Source of the DNA: JBBDYH01 sp040901795
Lineage (GTDB): Bacteria > Planctomycetota > Planctomycetia > Pirellulales > JALHPA01
Assembly (NCBI GenBank): GCA_040901795.1
Contig: JBBDYH010000116.1
Coordinates: 1-17,813 of the forward strand
DNA: 17,813 nt
Reading direction: 5' to 3'
Part shown: positions 6,540 to 15,774 of the stretch, in pieces
Layout: each line of letters begins with the position of its first letter
Numbering within the stretch: position 1 is the first letter of the stretch
Program-made: the position numbers and the translations under genes
The notes under the pieces: model-generated
What the model was told of the DNA's origin: nothing
Seen by the model: the letters and a program-made list of their open reading frames with translations, nothing else
Databases searched by the model: none

Positions 6540-7853
6540 TCAAGCCGTCGCCGCCCGTATATCTTGCCGCGGCTGCCGTAGGATATACGTCCAGAGAACC
6601 GCGGCGCCCGCGAGCGCGATGATGCTGATGAGCTGCGAGATGCTGAGGCCCGTGCCGAACATTGAGGCTTCGTCGATGCGGATGACCTCCAACAGGAATC
6701 GCGAGATGGGGTGGAGGGTGAGCAGCAGTGCGAGCAGTTCGCCGCTGCGGCGCTGGAACGGTTCGTAGGCCAACAGCACGAACAACAGCAGAAACCCGTC
6801 GATCGCACTATAAATCTGCGTTGGATGGATCGGAATGCTACGCGGAAGCTCGTCGGGCAGTGTCCAACTGAGTGTTTCTGACGTTGCGTCGCTGCCGCCC
6901 GTAACGCGAAGGCGAACTTCAGTGCCGGCATCGCGAAGGTGCAAGAGCGCCGCCAGGGCATCGGAGACGGTGTCGACCTTCCACTCGCGGACGCGCTCGC
7001 TACCGGGCGGCTGAGCGACAATGCGAGTGACCTGCTGGCCGGCGACGAGACCGGCGCGGTCGGCCAGTGAATCGCTCTCGACCGAAGCGATAGCCGCGGG
7101 ATCGTTGTCTCCCCCCTTGAATTGCAGGCCGTGGAGCGTCAGCTTGCCTTGCTCGACTTGTTGAATGTGCGGCGGGCTGCCGAAAGGAAACTGCACGGCC
7201 CACGGCAACTCGCAAGCGCCGCCAAAGCAGCAGCCGTTGAAGAAGCAGCCAATGCGGCCGACCGCCATGCCCAGCACGATCGAGGGGGCCATCAAGTCGC
7301 CCATGGTCAACACCGGCAGGCGATGCCTGGCAATAAAGATCAAAGCGGCGATGGCGCCGCCTATCAGCGAGCCAAAGACGACCAGTCCACCTTGCGTAAT
7401 GTTGAACACGGCGGCCAGCGTTTCGGCGAGCGTGTCCTTGTGAAACTGCGGCTCCCAATACTCGATCACATAAAACAGCCGCGCGCCAACAATTCCGGCG
7501 AGAAACAACCAGAACGACAACGACAGCATCAGCTCCGGATCATAGCCGCGCCTTTTTGCGCGGTAGACGAGCAACCCCACAGCCGACGAAACGGCCAACA
7601 GCAGCATCACGCCGTAGCCGCGAATGGGCAGACCGCGCTCTTCGCCGACGATCAAAGGCAACGCGTAAATGAACAGGCCGAGCAAACCCAGAACCGGCAG
7701 ATACGCCTTGGTGTCGGCGTTGAAGCCTTGCTTGCGGACCAGATAGACGACGAGCGCAATGGTGGCCAACGCCCAGACGACGAGCAGCAGGCCAAAGCCG
7801 AACAACGGAATGCCGAAGACTTCGACTGGTATGTAAAACAGCGTTTGACGCAC
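6540..7853 (-). CDS. lgt: Prolipoprotein diacylglyceryl transferase with PDZ-like insert
   Basis: An inner-membrane enzyme that moves the diacylglyceryl group of phosphatidylglycerol onto the lipobox cysteine of prelipoproteins, the first step of lipoprotein maturation. At 437 aa it is far longer than the usual 260-300. Lgt landmarks are the start of the core at RGYGVMLLL (residues 78-86), GARLFYVIEYW (123-133), the signature GRIGCFFNGCCFG (199-211), HPTQIYSAIDG (343-353) and the helix with R385 (HPISRFLLEVIR). An extra N-terminal part (1-75) holds about two added membrane helices. Residues about 252-320 form a soluble insertion between LPWAVQFP and IPIHPTQ; ASVESDSLADRAGLVAGQQV and the later LRVTGG resemble a PDZ domain. 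The start is GTG (7851-7853) with only a weak ribosome site. It is a single-gene unit, facing away from the WD40 gene. Confidence 0.92.
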   Translation of the reverse strand: MRQTLFYIPVEVFGIPLFGFGLLLVVWALATIALVVYLVRKQGFNADTKAYLPVLGLLGLFIYALPLIVGEERGLPIRGYGVMLLLAVSSAVGLLVYRAKRRGYDPELMLSLSFWLFLAGIVGARLFYVIEYWEPQFHKDTLAETLAAVFNITQGGLVVFGSLIGGAIAALIFIARHRLPVLTMGDLMAPSIVLGMAVGRIGCFFNGCCFGGACELPWAVQFPFGSPPHIQQVEQGKLTLHGLQFKGGDNDPAAIASVESDSLADRAGLVAGQQVTRIVAQPPGSERVREWKVDTVSDALAALLHLRDAGTEVRLRVTGGSDATSETLSWTLPDELPRSIPIHPTQIYSAIDGFLLLFVLLAYEPFQRRSGELLALLLTLHPISRFLLEVIRIDEASMFGTGLSISQLISIIALAGAAVLWTYILRQPRQDIRAATA

Positions 7854-8117
7854 GAGTGATCTCAGGTTGAGGGATGGCCCGCTTCTCTCTCGTGTACGTT
7901 ACCCGCGGCGTGCGGTTCGAAGAAGAGTGATTTGGCAATTCCAGACAGGCTAAAGCCTGAACTCCAACGGAACTCCAACACCTCGCATCGTTTTTCCACC
8001 GCAAGTATCATAGGGCTTTGGGCTAGTCGCCGGTCAGAACGGAGGTCGGTCTTCCCAGGCCGACCCAGACGCCTGGACGGCCTGGGAAGTCCGTCCTACA
8101 CGAGCGAGGACCTACCG
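7854..8117. other. Divergent spacer with dispersed palindromes
   Basis: This spacer separates lgt (-) and the WD40 gene (+). An open frame runs through most of it into the WD40 gene, but its peptide is arginine-rich and encoded by palindromic repeat DNA, so I treat it as non-coding. It contains CAGGCT-AA-AGCCTG at 7947-7960 and the larger inverted repeat at 8041-8099. Confidence 0.65.
8041..8099. repeat. Inverted repeat of dispersed planctomycete type
   Basis: Two 22-bp arms (8041-8062 and 8078-8099) are inverted copies with about four mismatches around a 15-nt loop; the shared core is CTTCCCAGGCCG. It ends only 18 bp before the WD40 start codon, so it would form a hairpin close to the ribosome site at 8106-8110 if transcribed. 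I recognise similar GGACTTCCCAG elements as common in planctomycete intergenic DNA, from memory only. Confidence 0.8.
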
Positions 8118-10697
8118 ATGCCTCAGAACAGCGTTCCATGGATGACCCGTTCTTGCTGGCAGGTTGTCGTTTCGACCGTCATATTTTTTCAGAGTGGCGG
8201 TGCGATGACGGCGGTCGGCGCCGAACCGGCCGCGGCGGCTGTCGACCGCTACGGCGATCCGCTTCCTCCCGGCGCCGTGTCGCGACTCGGTTCGGTTCGC
8301 TTCCGCCATCCGGCGATGATCGCCCTGCTGGCGGTCGCGCCGTCGGGCAACGAGGCGATCACGCTGTGTCAAGGAAGCTCGATCCTGCGGCGCTGCGACT
8401 TGAAGACCGGGAAGATTTCCGATTTGCACGATTTAGGCGCAGGGTTTGGCGCCATTTCCAATCCCCGCCGCAGCTCTCTATTCTTTACGGACGGTGGCAA
8501 GCGACTGATCGCGGTGAACGCCAACTTCGTTCAGGCGATCGACCTGGAAACGAAGGCCTCACCATGGAAGAACGAGAAGACCGATCTCGGCCAGGGCTTC
8601 GTCAATTGCGCCGCGATCTCGCGGGACGGGAAGTGGCTGGCCCTGGTCCAGACGCGCGATGGCGGTCGTTTACTCATCATCAACACCGACACCGGTGCGA
8701 TTCGACACTCCATCCCGCGCGCCGCAAGCAGTCCCACCGACGTGGCGTTTACGCATGATGGTAGCGCGGTGACGATTGCCACGCATAACCAGCGCGAGGG
8801 ACTGCGAAGCTGGAATGTCGAAACCGGCAAGGAGTTGGCGGTTCTGAAAGAGGTTCCCCACAGCGCGCTCGCGCTGGCTTACTCAGCCGACGGGAAGTGG
8901 CTGGCGATCGGCCACTCGCAGCCTTCCGTCTCGCTGGTCGACCTCGAGACGCGGACGCTCAAGCACGCTTGGGGCGGCTTCTCTTCGTCGTTGCGGTGGG
9001 TCGATTTTGCCGCCGACGGCAAAGCCGTCGTGGCCTGCGACAACTCCGGAACGGTGAGTGTGTTCGATCCTGCAAAAGGCAAGGAACTGCGCAAGTTCGC
9101 GGTCGGTCCCAGCCAGGCTTTGCCGGCACTCTCGCCGGACGGCAAAACGGTGATCACGTCATCGGGCAACGTGATCGACGCTTGGAACATCGAGACCGGC
9201 GAGACGGTTCATCCGTTCGAGGGGCACCGCTCGTACGTGACGCATGTGGCAATCAGCCCGAATGGCAAATTGGGCTGCACCTTCGGTCAGGATTATGCAT
9301 TGCGGCTCTGGGATCTGGAGACGGGAGAGCAAATCTATATCCAGCGACGACCCCCTCGTTATGCCGCCCCGACCGTGGCATTCAGCCCGGATGGACAGCA
9401 CTTGCTTTGGGCGAACACAACGACATCGATCGAGCTGCTCGACGTGGCCGTGCTCACGAAGGAGAAGCCGCCGCCTGCGACTGCGCAGCTAGTAATTCGG
9501 GGCAATCAGTTCGCCACTTTCGCGATCTCGGACGACGGTCGGACGCTCGTCGCGAACAATAGCGCCGGAGGCGGAACGCAGATTTGGGACCTGACGCAAA
9601 AGGCTCCCAGCATGACCCACGTGCCGCCCACGTTTCGGGCGCAGAGCGTACCGCTGGCCTACTCGCCCGATGTACGATTCTCCGCCACGCGGTTCAACGT
9701 TGATGGAAGCGGTCAGCAAGTGGTGATTGCGGATGTCGCACGCGGGCGAGAGATCACGCGACTCGTGAGCGATGCGGGGCAGCAGATCCTGGAAGGGGCA
9801 TTTGCCGGCGCCCGGCTGTTTGCCTCGCGATCGCAGCGGCAGGTCTCACTTTGGGACGTGCTCTCCGGCAAGACGGCGGTGAACGTCAATGTGGCTGATG
9901 GGAGCGCGGTGGCAACGGCAGTTGCCTGCTCGCCGGACGGCCGGTTGTTGGCTTGGGCGGAAAGCGACGCCGCGCGGACGATTCGGCTCTTCGATTCACT
10001 CAACGGGCGTGACGTGGCCAAGTTCGCGGGGCACCAGGGGATCGTCCAGTTTCTGCGACTGCACACGGCCGGGGAACGTCCCCTGCTCCTTTCGGGCAGC
10101 CACGATTCGACGACGCTTGTCTGGGACTTGCGCACCGTGATGGACGAGCTTCGCCGTACTACGCCGCGGCTGGCGGAACAAGAGGCCGGTCAGTTGTGGG
10201 CGGATTTGGGCGCGGAAGACGCCTCGGCGGTGCATCGTGCATCGTTGGTGTTGGCGGCATCGGGAGAAGCCTCGGTCCCGCTGTTGGCTCAGCGGCTGGA
10301 GCCGGTACCGATCGATCGGGCGCTTGGTGAGAAGATCGAAAAGCTGGTGGCGCAAATGGATGACGATCGGTTCTCGGCGCGCGAACAGGCATCGCAGCAA
10401 ACTGCCGAATTGGGCGAGGCGGCAGAGCCGTTGCTCAAGGAAGCGCTCAAGACGACGACCTCCGCCGAGGCCCGCCACCGCATCCGCCGCCTGCTGGCCG
10501 ACATTGCCGGCCAGCCGCTGGTCCTTTCGGCGGATCAGCAGCGGACGATCCGCGCCGTCCAGATTCTGGAGCAAATCGGCGGCAGCGAGTCGCGCGAGAT
10601 CATCGAGCGGCTCACGCAAGGGCAACCTTCCGCACGGCTGACGCAGGAAGCGAAGAACGCGCTGGAGAGATTGGAAGAAGCCACAGATGAAAACTGA
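8118..10697 (+). CDS. Exported WD40-repeat protein with HEAT-like C-terminal tail
   Basis: An 859-aa protein. The start at 8118 has GAGGA seven bases upstream and opens a signal peptide: hydrophobic WQVVVSTVIFF at residues 14-24, likely cleavage after AVGA near residue 35. An earlier in-frame ATG at 7932 would bury this signal behind 62 repeat-encoded residues. Most of the chain is WD40-type beta-propeller, perhaps ten or more blades, with recurring SPDGK or SADGK turns and WD-like endings such as LRLWDLETGE, VSLVDLETR and TLVWDLRTV. The last 190 residues (QLWADLGAEDASAVHRASLVL..., DDRFSAREQASQQTAELGEAAEPLLKEAL..., AVQILEQIGGSESREIIERL) are a HEAT-like helical tail seen after WD40 propellers in many planctomycete proteins. 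It probably forms a protein-binding scaffold outside the inner membrane. No catalytic motif is visible. Confidence 0.87.
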   Translation: MPQNSVPWMTRSCWQVVVSTVIFFQSGGAMTAVGAEPAAAAVDRYGDPLPPGAVSRLGSVRFRHPAMIALLAVAPSGNEAITLCQGSSILRRCDLKTGKISDLHDLGAGFGAISNPRRSSLFFTDGGKRLIAVNANFVQAIDLETKASPWKNEKTDLGQGFVNCAAISRDGKWLALVQTRDGGRLLIINTDTGAIRHSIPRAASSPTDVAFTHDGSAVTIATHNQREGLRSWNVETGKELAVLKEVPHSALALAYSADGKWLAIGHSQPSVSLVDLETRTLKHAWGGFSSSLRWVDFAADGKAVVACDNSGTVSVFDPAKGKELRKFAVGPSQALPALSPDGKTVITSSGNVIDAWNIETGETVHPFEGHRSYVTHVAISPNGKLGCTFGQDYALRLWDLETGEQIYIQRRPPRYAAPTVAFSPDGQHLLWANTTTSIELLDVAVLTKEKPPPATAQLVIRGNQFATFAISDDGRTLVANNSAGGGTQIWDLTQKAPSMTHVPPTFRAQSVPLAYSPDVRFSATRFNVDGSGQQVVIADVARGREITRLVSDAGQQILEGAFAGARLFASRSQRQVSLWDVLSGKTAVNVNVADGSAVATAVACSPDGRLLAWAESDAARTIRLFDSLNGRDVAKFAGHQGIVQFLRLHTAGERPLLLSGSHDSTTLVWDLRTVMDELRRTTPRLAEQEAGQLWADLGAEDASAVHRASLVLAASGEASVPLLAQRLEPVPIDRALGEKIEKLVAQMDDDRFSAREQASQQTAELGEAAEPLLKEALKTTTSAEARHRIRRLLADIAGQPLVLSADQQRTIRAVQILEQIGGSESREIIERLTQGQPSARLTQEAKNALERLEEATDEN

Positions 10698-10713
10698 TGA
10701 ACATTTTTGGAGT

Positions 10714-10731
10714 GCGGCGACTTGTCGCCGC
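10714..10731. repeat. GCGGCGA palindrome between convergent genes
   Basis: Perfect 7-bp arms (10714-10720, 10725-10731) with loop CTTG are followed by TTTGGATTT. It lies 16 bp after the WD40 stop, in the 164-bp gap before the convergent C45 hydrolase gene. It may serve as a weak terminator for the WD40 gene. The rest of the gap holds an imperfect inverted repeat (CAGAAGGAAACGAAGC... and ...GCTCGTTTCTG) and no gene. Confidence 0.6.
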
Positions 10732-10861
10732 TTTGGATTTCAACCGACGGTTTTCACCGCCCCGGCGCAGAGGTGCGGAGAAATTCTTGAACAGAAGGAA
10801 ACGAAGCAAACCAAGGATTATTGTGATCTTCGTTCCCTTTTGCTCGTTTCTGGCCTGTGGT

Positions 10862-12004
10862 TTATTCTCCGGCTTTTAGCAGCTCCGCCAGTTCGATCGC
10901 CCGAAAGGGTAGCTTCGTCGAGGGCGCTTTTCCGAGCGCGAAGCGCCCGCGGAGTCGGGCCGGCTCGAAGATCTGCGACTGAATGGTGTAGGCGCCTTGA
11001 TTGACGTCGTCCAGCGCCTGGGCCAGGTCCTCGACGCTCATCTTCTTCGCGGCCCGGAGTTTAACGAGCTTGTCCATACGCCAGCAGTTGTTGAACGTCG
11101 CCAGCTCCGGCGTGCGGAAGTGATTCGTCGCCGCGCAAAACGCCTCGCTCGATTTGATCACGCGCACATTTTTGGGCGTGACCTCGAACACACATCCCTC
11201 CTGGCGATCGGCGATCAGGAATAGGTTCGCCGTCGTCCAGTTGATCTCGCGGATCAGCTTCTCGGCGGATTCGACATCGTCGCACTCTTCCATGATCCGC
11301 CGCGCGGCCAGCGCGATCGGCGTGCCCAACGGGTTGTACCGAATCGAGCCGTCGCCGGCCGAGAGGATCTCGTTCTGACCGAGGCACAAACCGGCGTCGT
11401 TCATCGCCGCGCCGAAACCGACCGCGCCGGGGAACGAGACGGCCGCGAAGGCGTGCTTCCCCTGCGGCCGACAGACGACAACCAGCGAGTACTCGTGCAG
11501 CTTATCGACCGGCGGCAAGTCGGTGTTGCGGCCGAAGATTAGTTCACCGGTGGCGCTTTTGGCTGGCTCGATCACGATGTCGGAACAGCCGCGGAGCTTG
11601 AGCATGTCGTGCAGCGCGTGACCGGCGATGAGCAGGTCCAAGCTCAAGCCGGAGGCTTTGGAAATCGCCTCCATCTCCTTCAAGTGGTCCTTCGGAAAGG
11701 TGCCACGCAACGCGCCGACGGTTTTGAGAAGCAGCGGGAAGAGTTTCGTCATCCCCTTGGCTTCGAGGTAGCCGTTGAACAGCCGCTCGGCGTCCTGGAT
11801 CGCCGGCTTGGCCAGCGTGCCCATCTGCTCACCGATCTCCTGCGGAGTTCCGGCGAGAGTCATCACCGGCACGTCGTTGATATAGCGCAGCTCGCCTTGG
11901 CCGTGCCTGCCTTCAGGGTAGCGGAAGGGCCCGGCGGCCGCCTGGCGTGAGCACACGAGCAACACGATCGCCCAACTAAGCAAATAGCGATTGCACACTG
12001 GCAT
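10862..12004 (-). CDS. Secreted C45/AAT-family Ntn-hydrolase
   Basis: A 380-aa member of the acyl-CoA:6-aminopenicillanate acyltransferase (AAT, peptidase family C45) group. These are Ntn-hydrolases that self-cleave before a cysteine, which then becomes the nucleophile and hydrolyses or transfers acyl-amide groups. The likely cleavage is Gly139/Cys140 in LKLRGCSDIVIE, followed by the conserved GELIFGRNTDL (153-163). FAAVSFPGAVGFGAAMNDAGLCLGQN is the typical downstream core. I start at the ATG at 12002-12004: AGGGG lies upstream and the product opens with a signal peptide (YLLSWAIVLLVCSRQAAA, cleavage about residue 24). An upstream ATG at 12079 would overlap parE by 65 bp and hide the signal. 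The gene begins 10 nt after the parE stop, so cotranscription with parDE is plausible. The natural substrate is unknown. Confidence 0.85.
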   Translation of the reverse strand: MPVCNRYLLSWAIVLLVCSRQAAAGPFRYPEGRHGQGELRYINDVPVMTLAGTPQEIGEQMGTLAKPAIQDAERLFNGYLEAKGMTKLFPLLLKTVGALRGTFPKDHLKEMEAISKASGLSLDLLIAGHALHDMLKLRGCSDIVIEPAKSATGELIFGRNTDLPPVDKLHEYSLVVVCRPQGKHAFAAVSFPGAVGFGAAMNDAGLCLGQNEILSAGDGSIRYNPLGTPIALAARRIMEECDDVESAEKLIREINWTTANLFLIADRQEGCVFEVTPKNVRVIKSSEAFCAATNHFRTPELATFNNCWRMDKLVKLRAAKKMSVEDLAQALDDVNQGAYTIQSQIFEPARLRGRFALGKAPSTKLPFRAIELAELLKAGE

Positions 12005-12014
12005 GGTCACACCC

Positions 12015-12302
12015 CTAGAACAACAGGCCGAAATCTCGCGCTCCGTGTACGATTCGCAATACACGGATATCGTTGGCAACTATTTCGTAGAAAATCACGT
12101 ACTTCTCGTACGAGAACATTCGTGCGCCCTGCCGTAGTCCTTCGACGCGTTCGCCCATTTCACGGTCGACTGCCAACCATTGACAGGTTGCTTCCAGGTG
12201 CTCGATAAAGCGCTGCGCCGCATCAGGTCGATCTTGCGCGATATACTCATAGAGTTCAAGCAAGTCGCGCCGTGCCGCGGGCGAATAGATGCACTGGTTC
12301 AT
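12015..12302 (-). CDS. RelE/ParE-family toxin
   Basis: A 95-aa toxin of the type II RelE/ParE superfamily. The pattern YSPAARRDLLELYEYIAQDRPDAAQRFIEHLEATC, then the central GLRQGARMFSYEKYVIFYEIVANDIRVLRIVHGARDF, is diagnostic of the ParE branch. ParE proteins inhibit DNA gyrase; RelE members cut mRNA at the ribosome. The ParE-like helix, the ParD-type partner and the HGARD ending favour the ParE branch, though the target cannot be read from sequence. Its start overlaps the antitoxin stop by 4 bases (ATGA on the minus strand, 12299-12302), giving translational coupling. Confidence 0.93.
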   Translation of the reverse strand: MNQCIYSPAARRDLLELYEYIAQDRPDAAQRFIEHLEATCQWLAVDREMGERVEGLRQGARMFSYEKYVIFYEIVANDIRVLRIVHGARDFGLLF

Positions 12303-12565
12303 GCGCGCTTGCGGTCTGACGAACTTGTTAGAATTTTGTGTCGCTCACGCAATTCCGCAAATACATCGGCCGCTGGAATCCCTTCACCTCGATCAAGCTG
12401 ATCGGCTCCCTCCTGAAGCTTTGCGCGCAGGTCCGCAAGCTGCCGTTCCCTTTCTCTGAGGAGGCTAAGTCCCTCGCAAATGACCTCTGCGGGCGACTCA
12501 AACGAACCTCGTTGAACCTGGTCTGCGACAAACTGCTCTAGTTCGGATGGAAGAGTAACCTGCAT
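12299..12565 (-). CDS. ParD-type antitoxin
   Basis: An 88-aa antitoxin. The N-terminal MQVTLPSELEQFVADQVQRGSFESPAEVICEGLSLL is a ribbon-helix-helix DNA-binding domain of the ParD/CopG type. The C-terminal part (RERERQLADLRAKLQEGADQLDRGEGIPAADVFAELRER) is the toxin-wrapping helix region common to ParD proteins. It would neutralise the downstream ParE-like toxin and, with it, repress its own promoter. It is the first gene of the minus-strand unit parD-parE-C45 hydrolase. No strong Shine-Dalgarno sequence is seen before the ATG. Confidence 0.92.
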   Translation of the reverse strand: MQVTLPSELEQFVADQVQRGSFESPAEVICEGLSLLRERERQLADLRAKLQEGADQLDRGEGIPAADVFAELRERHKILTSSSDRKRA

Positions 12566-12609
12566 GGCTGGAGCTTTACGGTTTGGACAATGATGACCGA
12601 GCCTTCTTA

Positions 12610-12639
12610 ATCATATCTTGTCGAGCACAGCAGCGGCAA
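12610..12639 (-). promoter_or_regulatory. Possible parDE promoter
   Basis: On the minus strand TTGCCG (12634-12639) and TATGAT (12610-12615) are separated by 18 bp, leaving about 40 nt before the parD start. The -10 box matches 5/6 and the -35 box 4/6 of the sigma-70 consensus. No obvious operator palindrome is present. Confidence 0.35.
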
Positions 12640-12749
12640 TTGTTTCCCCAGTTTGACCCCCGTCGCCGGCACTTTTACAATCGCTAGCAAGTCCCCAATC
12701 GTCGCTCGTATGGTTTCTCTTTTCTGCTCGCCAACTGGAGTGATCCGAT

Positions 12750-14747
<1,998 letters not shown>

Positions 14748-14789
14748 TTCGCGCTCTCTAACTCTTAGCCCGCGAACAGTTTTGGCCAA

Positions 14790-14818
14790 TTGACCCCGCG
14801 CGGCGTGCCTGATAGGAT
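14790..14818 (+). promoter_or_regulatory. Promoter of the rpsB operon
   Basis: TTGACC (14790-14795), a 17-bp spacer, then TAGGAT (14813-14818), a good sigma-70 type match at 5/6 and 4/6. Transcription would start near 14825, leaving a leader of about 180 nt before rpsB. This is the best promoter candidate in the acs-rpsB gap. Confidence 0.6.
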
Positions 14819-14824
14819 TTGGGA

Positions 14825-15006
14825 CTTGCTCCGCGGCACGGTCCCGCGGCGCCAGGCGGCGGCCAGACCGCTGTCCCCCGGACAGACTGGCGGCATCTCT
14901 TTGCCAAATGCCCTTTGACCGTACCCAAGAACGCCGGACGCCCGCGCGCGGCCAGCCGCCTGAGGCTACGCGGGGGACCTTTGCCGGTGTGCCCTAAGGA
15001 GTTATT
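14825..15006 (+). promoter_or_regulatory. Structured rpsB leader
   Basis: A GC-rich untranslated leader with an extended hairpin at 14862-14891: inner stem CTGTCC/GGACAG (14871-14876, 14880-14885) and outer stem GCCAG/CTGGC (14862-14866, 14887-14891) flanking an uneven internal loop. A second small inverted repeat, CCGCGG...CCGCGG, lies at about 14831-14849. In several bacteria ribosomal protein S2 represses its own rpsB leader; this leader may play the same part, which is inferred only from position and structure. The leader ends with a strong AAGGAG five bases before the GTG start. Confidence 0.45.
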
Positions 15007-15741
15007 GTGCCAATAGTTAGTGCCAAGGAATTGATCGAAGCGGGAGTCCATTTTGGCCATCGGGCCAGCCGTTGGAATCCCAAGATGCGGCCTTATATTC
15101 ACGGCCGCCGGAATCTCATCCACATCATCGACGTCAAAGAGACGCTCCGCGGCCTCTTGCGTGCTAAGAAGTACCTCCGCCAAGTTGCCGCCGCCGACAA
15201 GCTGATTCTCTTTGTCGGCACGAAGCGGCAAGCTCAGGACTCGCTGGAGCGTGAGTGTACGCGCTGCGGCATGCCCTATGCCGCCGAGCGCTGGCTGGGT
15301 GGTACGCTTACCAATTTTCGGACCATTCGCAGCCGATTGACGCGGCTCGAAGAGCTGGAACGGCTGATGGGCAACGAGGTCGAGTTCGACACCTACAGCA
15401 AGAAGATGCAAGCGGCGCTGAAGCGCGAACATCGCAAGATGTTCCGTAATCTCAATGGTATCCGCACGATGGTCCGGCCGCCGGAGTGCATGGTGGTGAT
15501 CGATCCAAAGAAAGAGAAAAACGCGGTCCGCGAGGCACGCAAACTCGGCGTGACGGTCCTGGCCTTGATCGACACGGACTGCGACCCGGATTTGGTCGAC
15601 CTGCCCATCCCCGGCAACGATGACAGCATCCGCTCGATCGAGCTGATTTCGCAACAACTGGCCGACGCGGTCCTGGAGGGCAAGTCCGAGGGCGCCACGC
15701 GGCAGATGGAGCGGGCGGAAGGCGTGGCGGTCGGGCGTTGA
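15007..15741 (+). CDS. rpsB: 30S ribosomal protein S2
   Basis: A 244-aa small-subunit protein that binds late in 30S assembly, near the head-body junction, and is needed for S1 docking in many bacteria. Conserved blocks are LIEAGVHFGHRASRWNPKMRPYIHGRRNLIHIIDVKET (10-46), LFVGTKRQAQ (68-77), RWLGGTLTNFRTI (94-106) and the second half MVVIDPKKEKNAVREARKLGVTVLALIDTDCDPD... with IPGNDDSIRSIELI. The start codon is GTG with AAGGAG upstream. It is the first gene of the rpsB-tsf-pyrH-frr operon, with tsf 33 bp downstream. No truncation or unusual region was seen. Confidence 0.97.
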   Translation: MPIVSAKELIEAGVHFGHRASRWNPKMRPYIHGRRNLIHIIDVKETLRGLLRAKKYLRQVAAADKLILFVGTKRQAQDSLERECTRCGMPYAAERWLGGTLTNFRTIRSRLTRLEELERLMGNEVEFDTYSKKMQAALKREHRKMFRNLNGIRTMVRPPECMVVIDPKKEKNAVREARKLGVTVLALIDTDCDPDLVDLPIPGNDDSIRSIELISQQLADAVLEGKSEGATRQMERAEGVAVGR

Positions 15742-15774
15742 GCCAACGGTATTTGCATAAGAACGGAGCGTGTT

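Noticed and set aside
7932..8117. Upstream start for the WD40 protein
   Set aside because: It would place 62 arginine-rich residues, encoded by palindromic repeat DNA, before a clear signal peptide. The ATG at 8118 has a good ribosome site.
12005..12079. Upstream start for the C45 hydrolase
   Set aside because: It would overlap parE and hide the signal peptide; the ATG at 12004 has AGGGG upstream.
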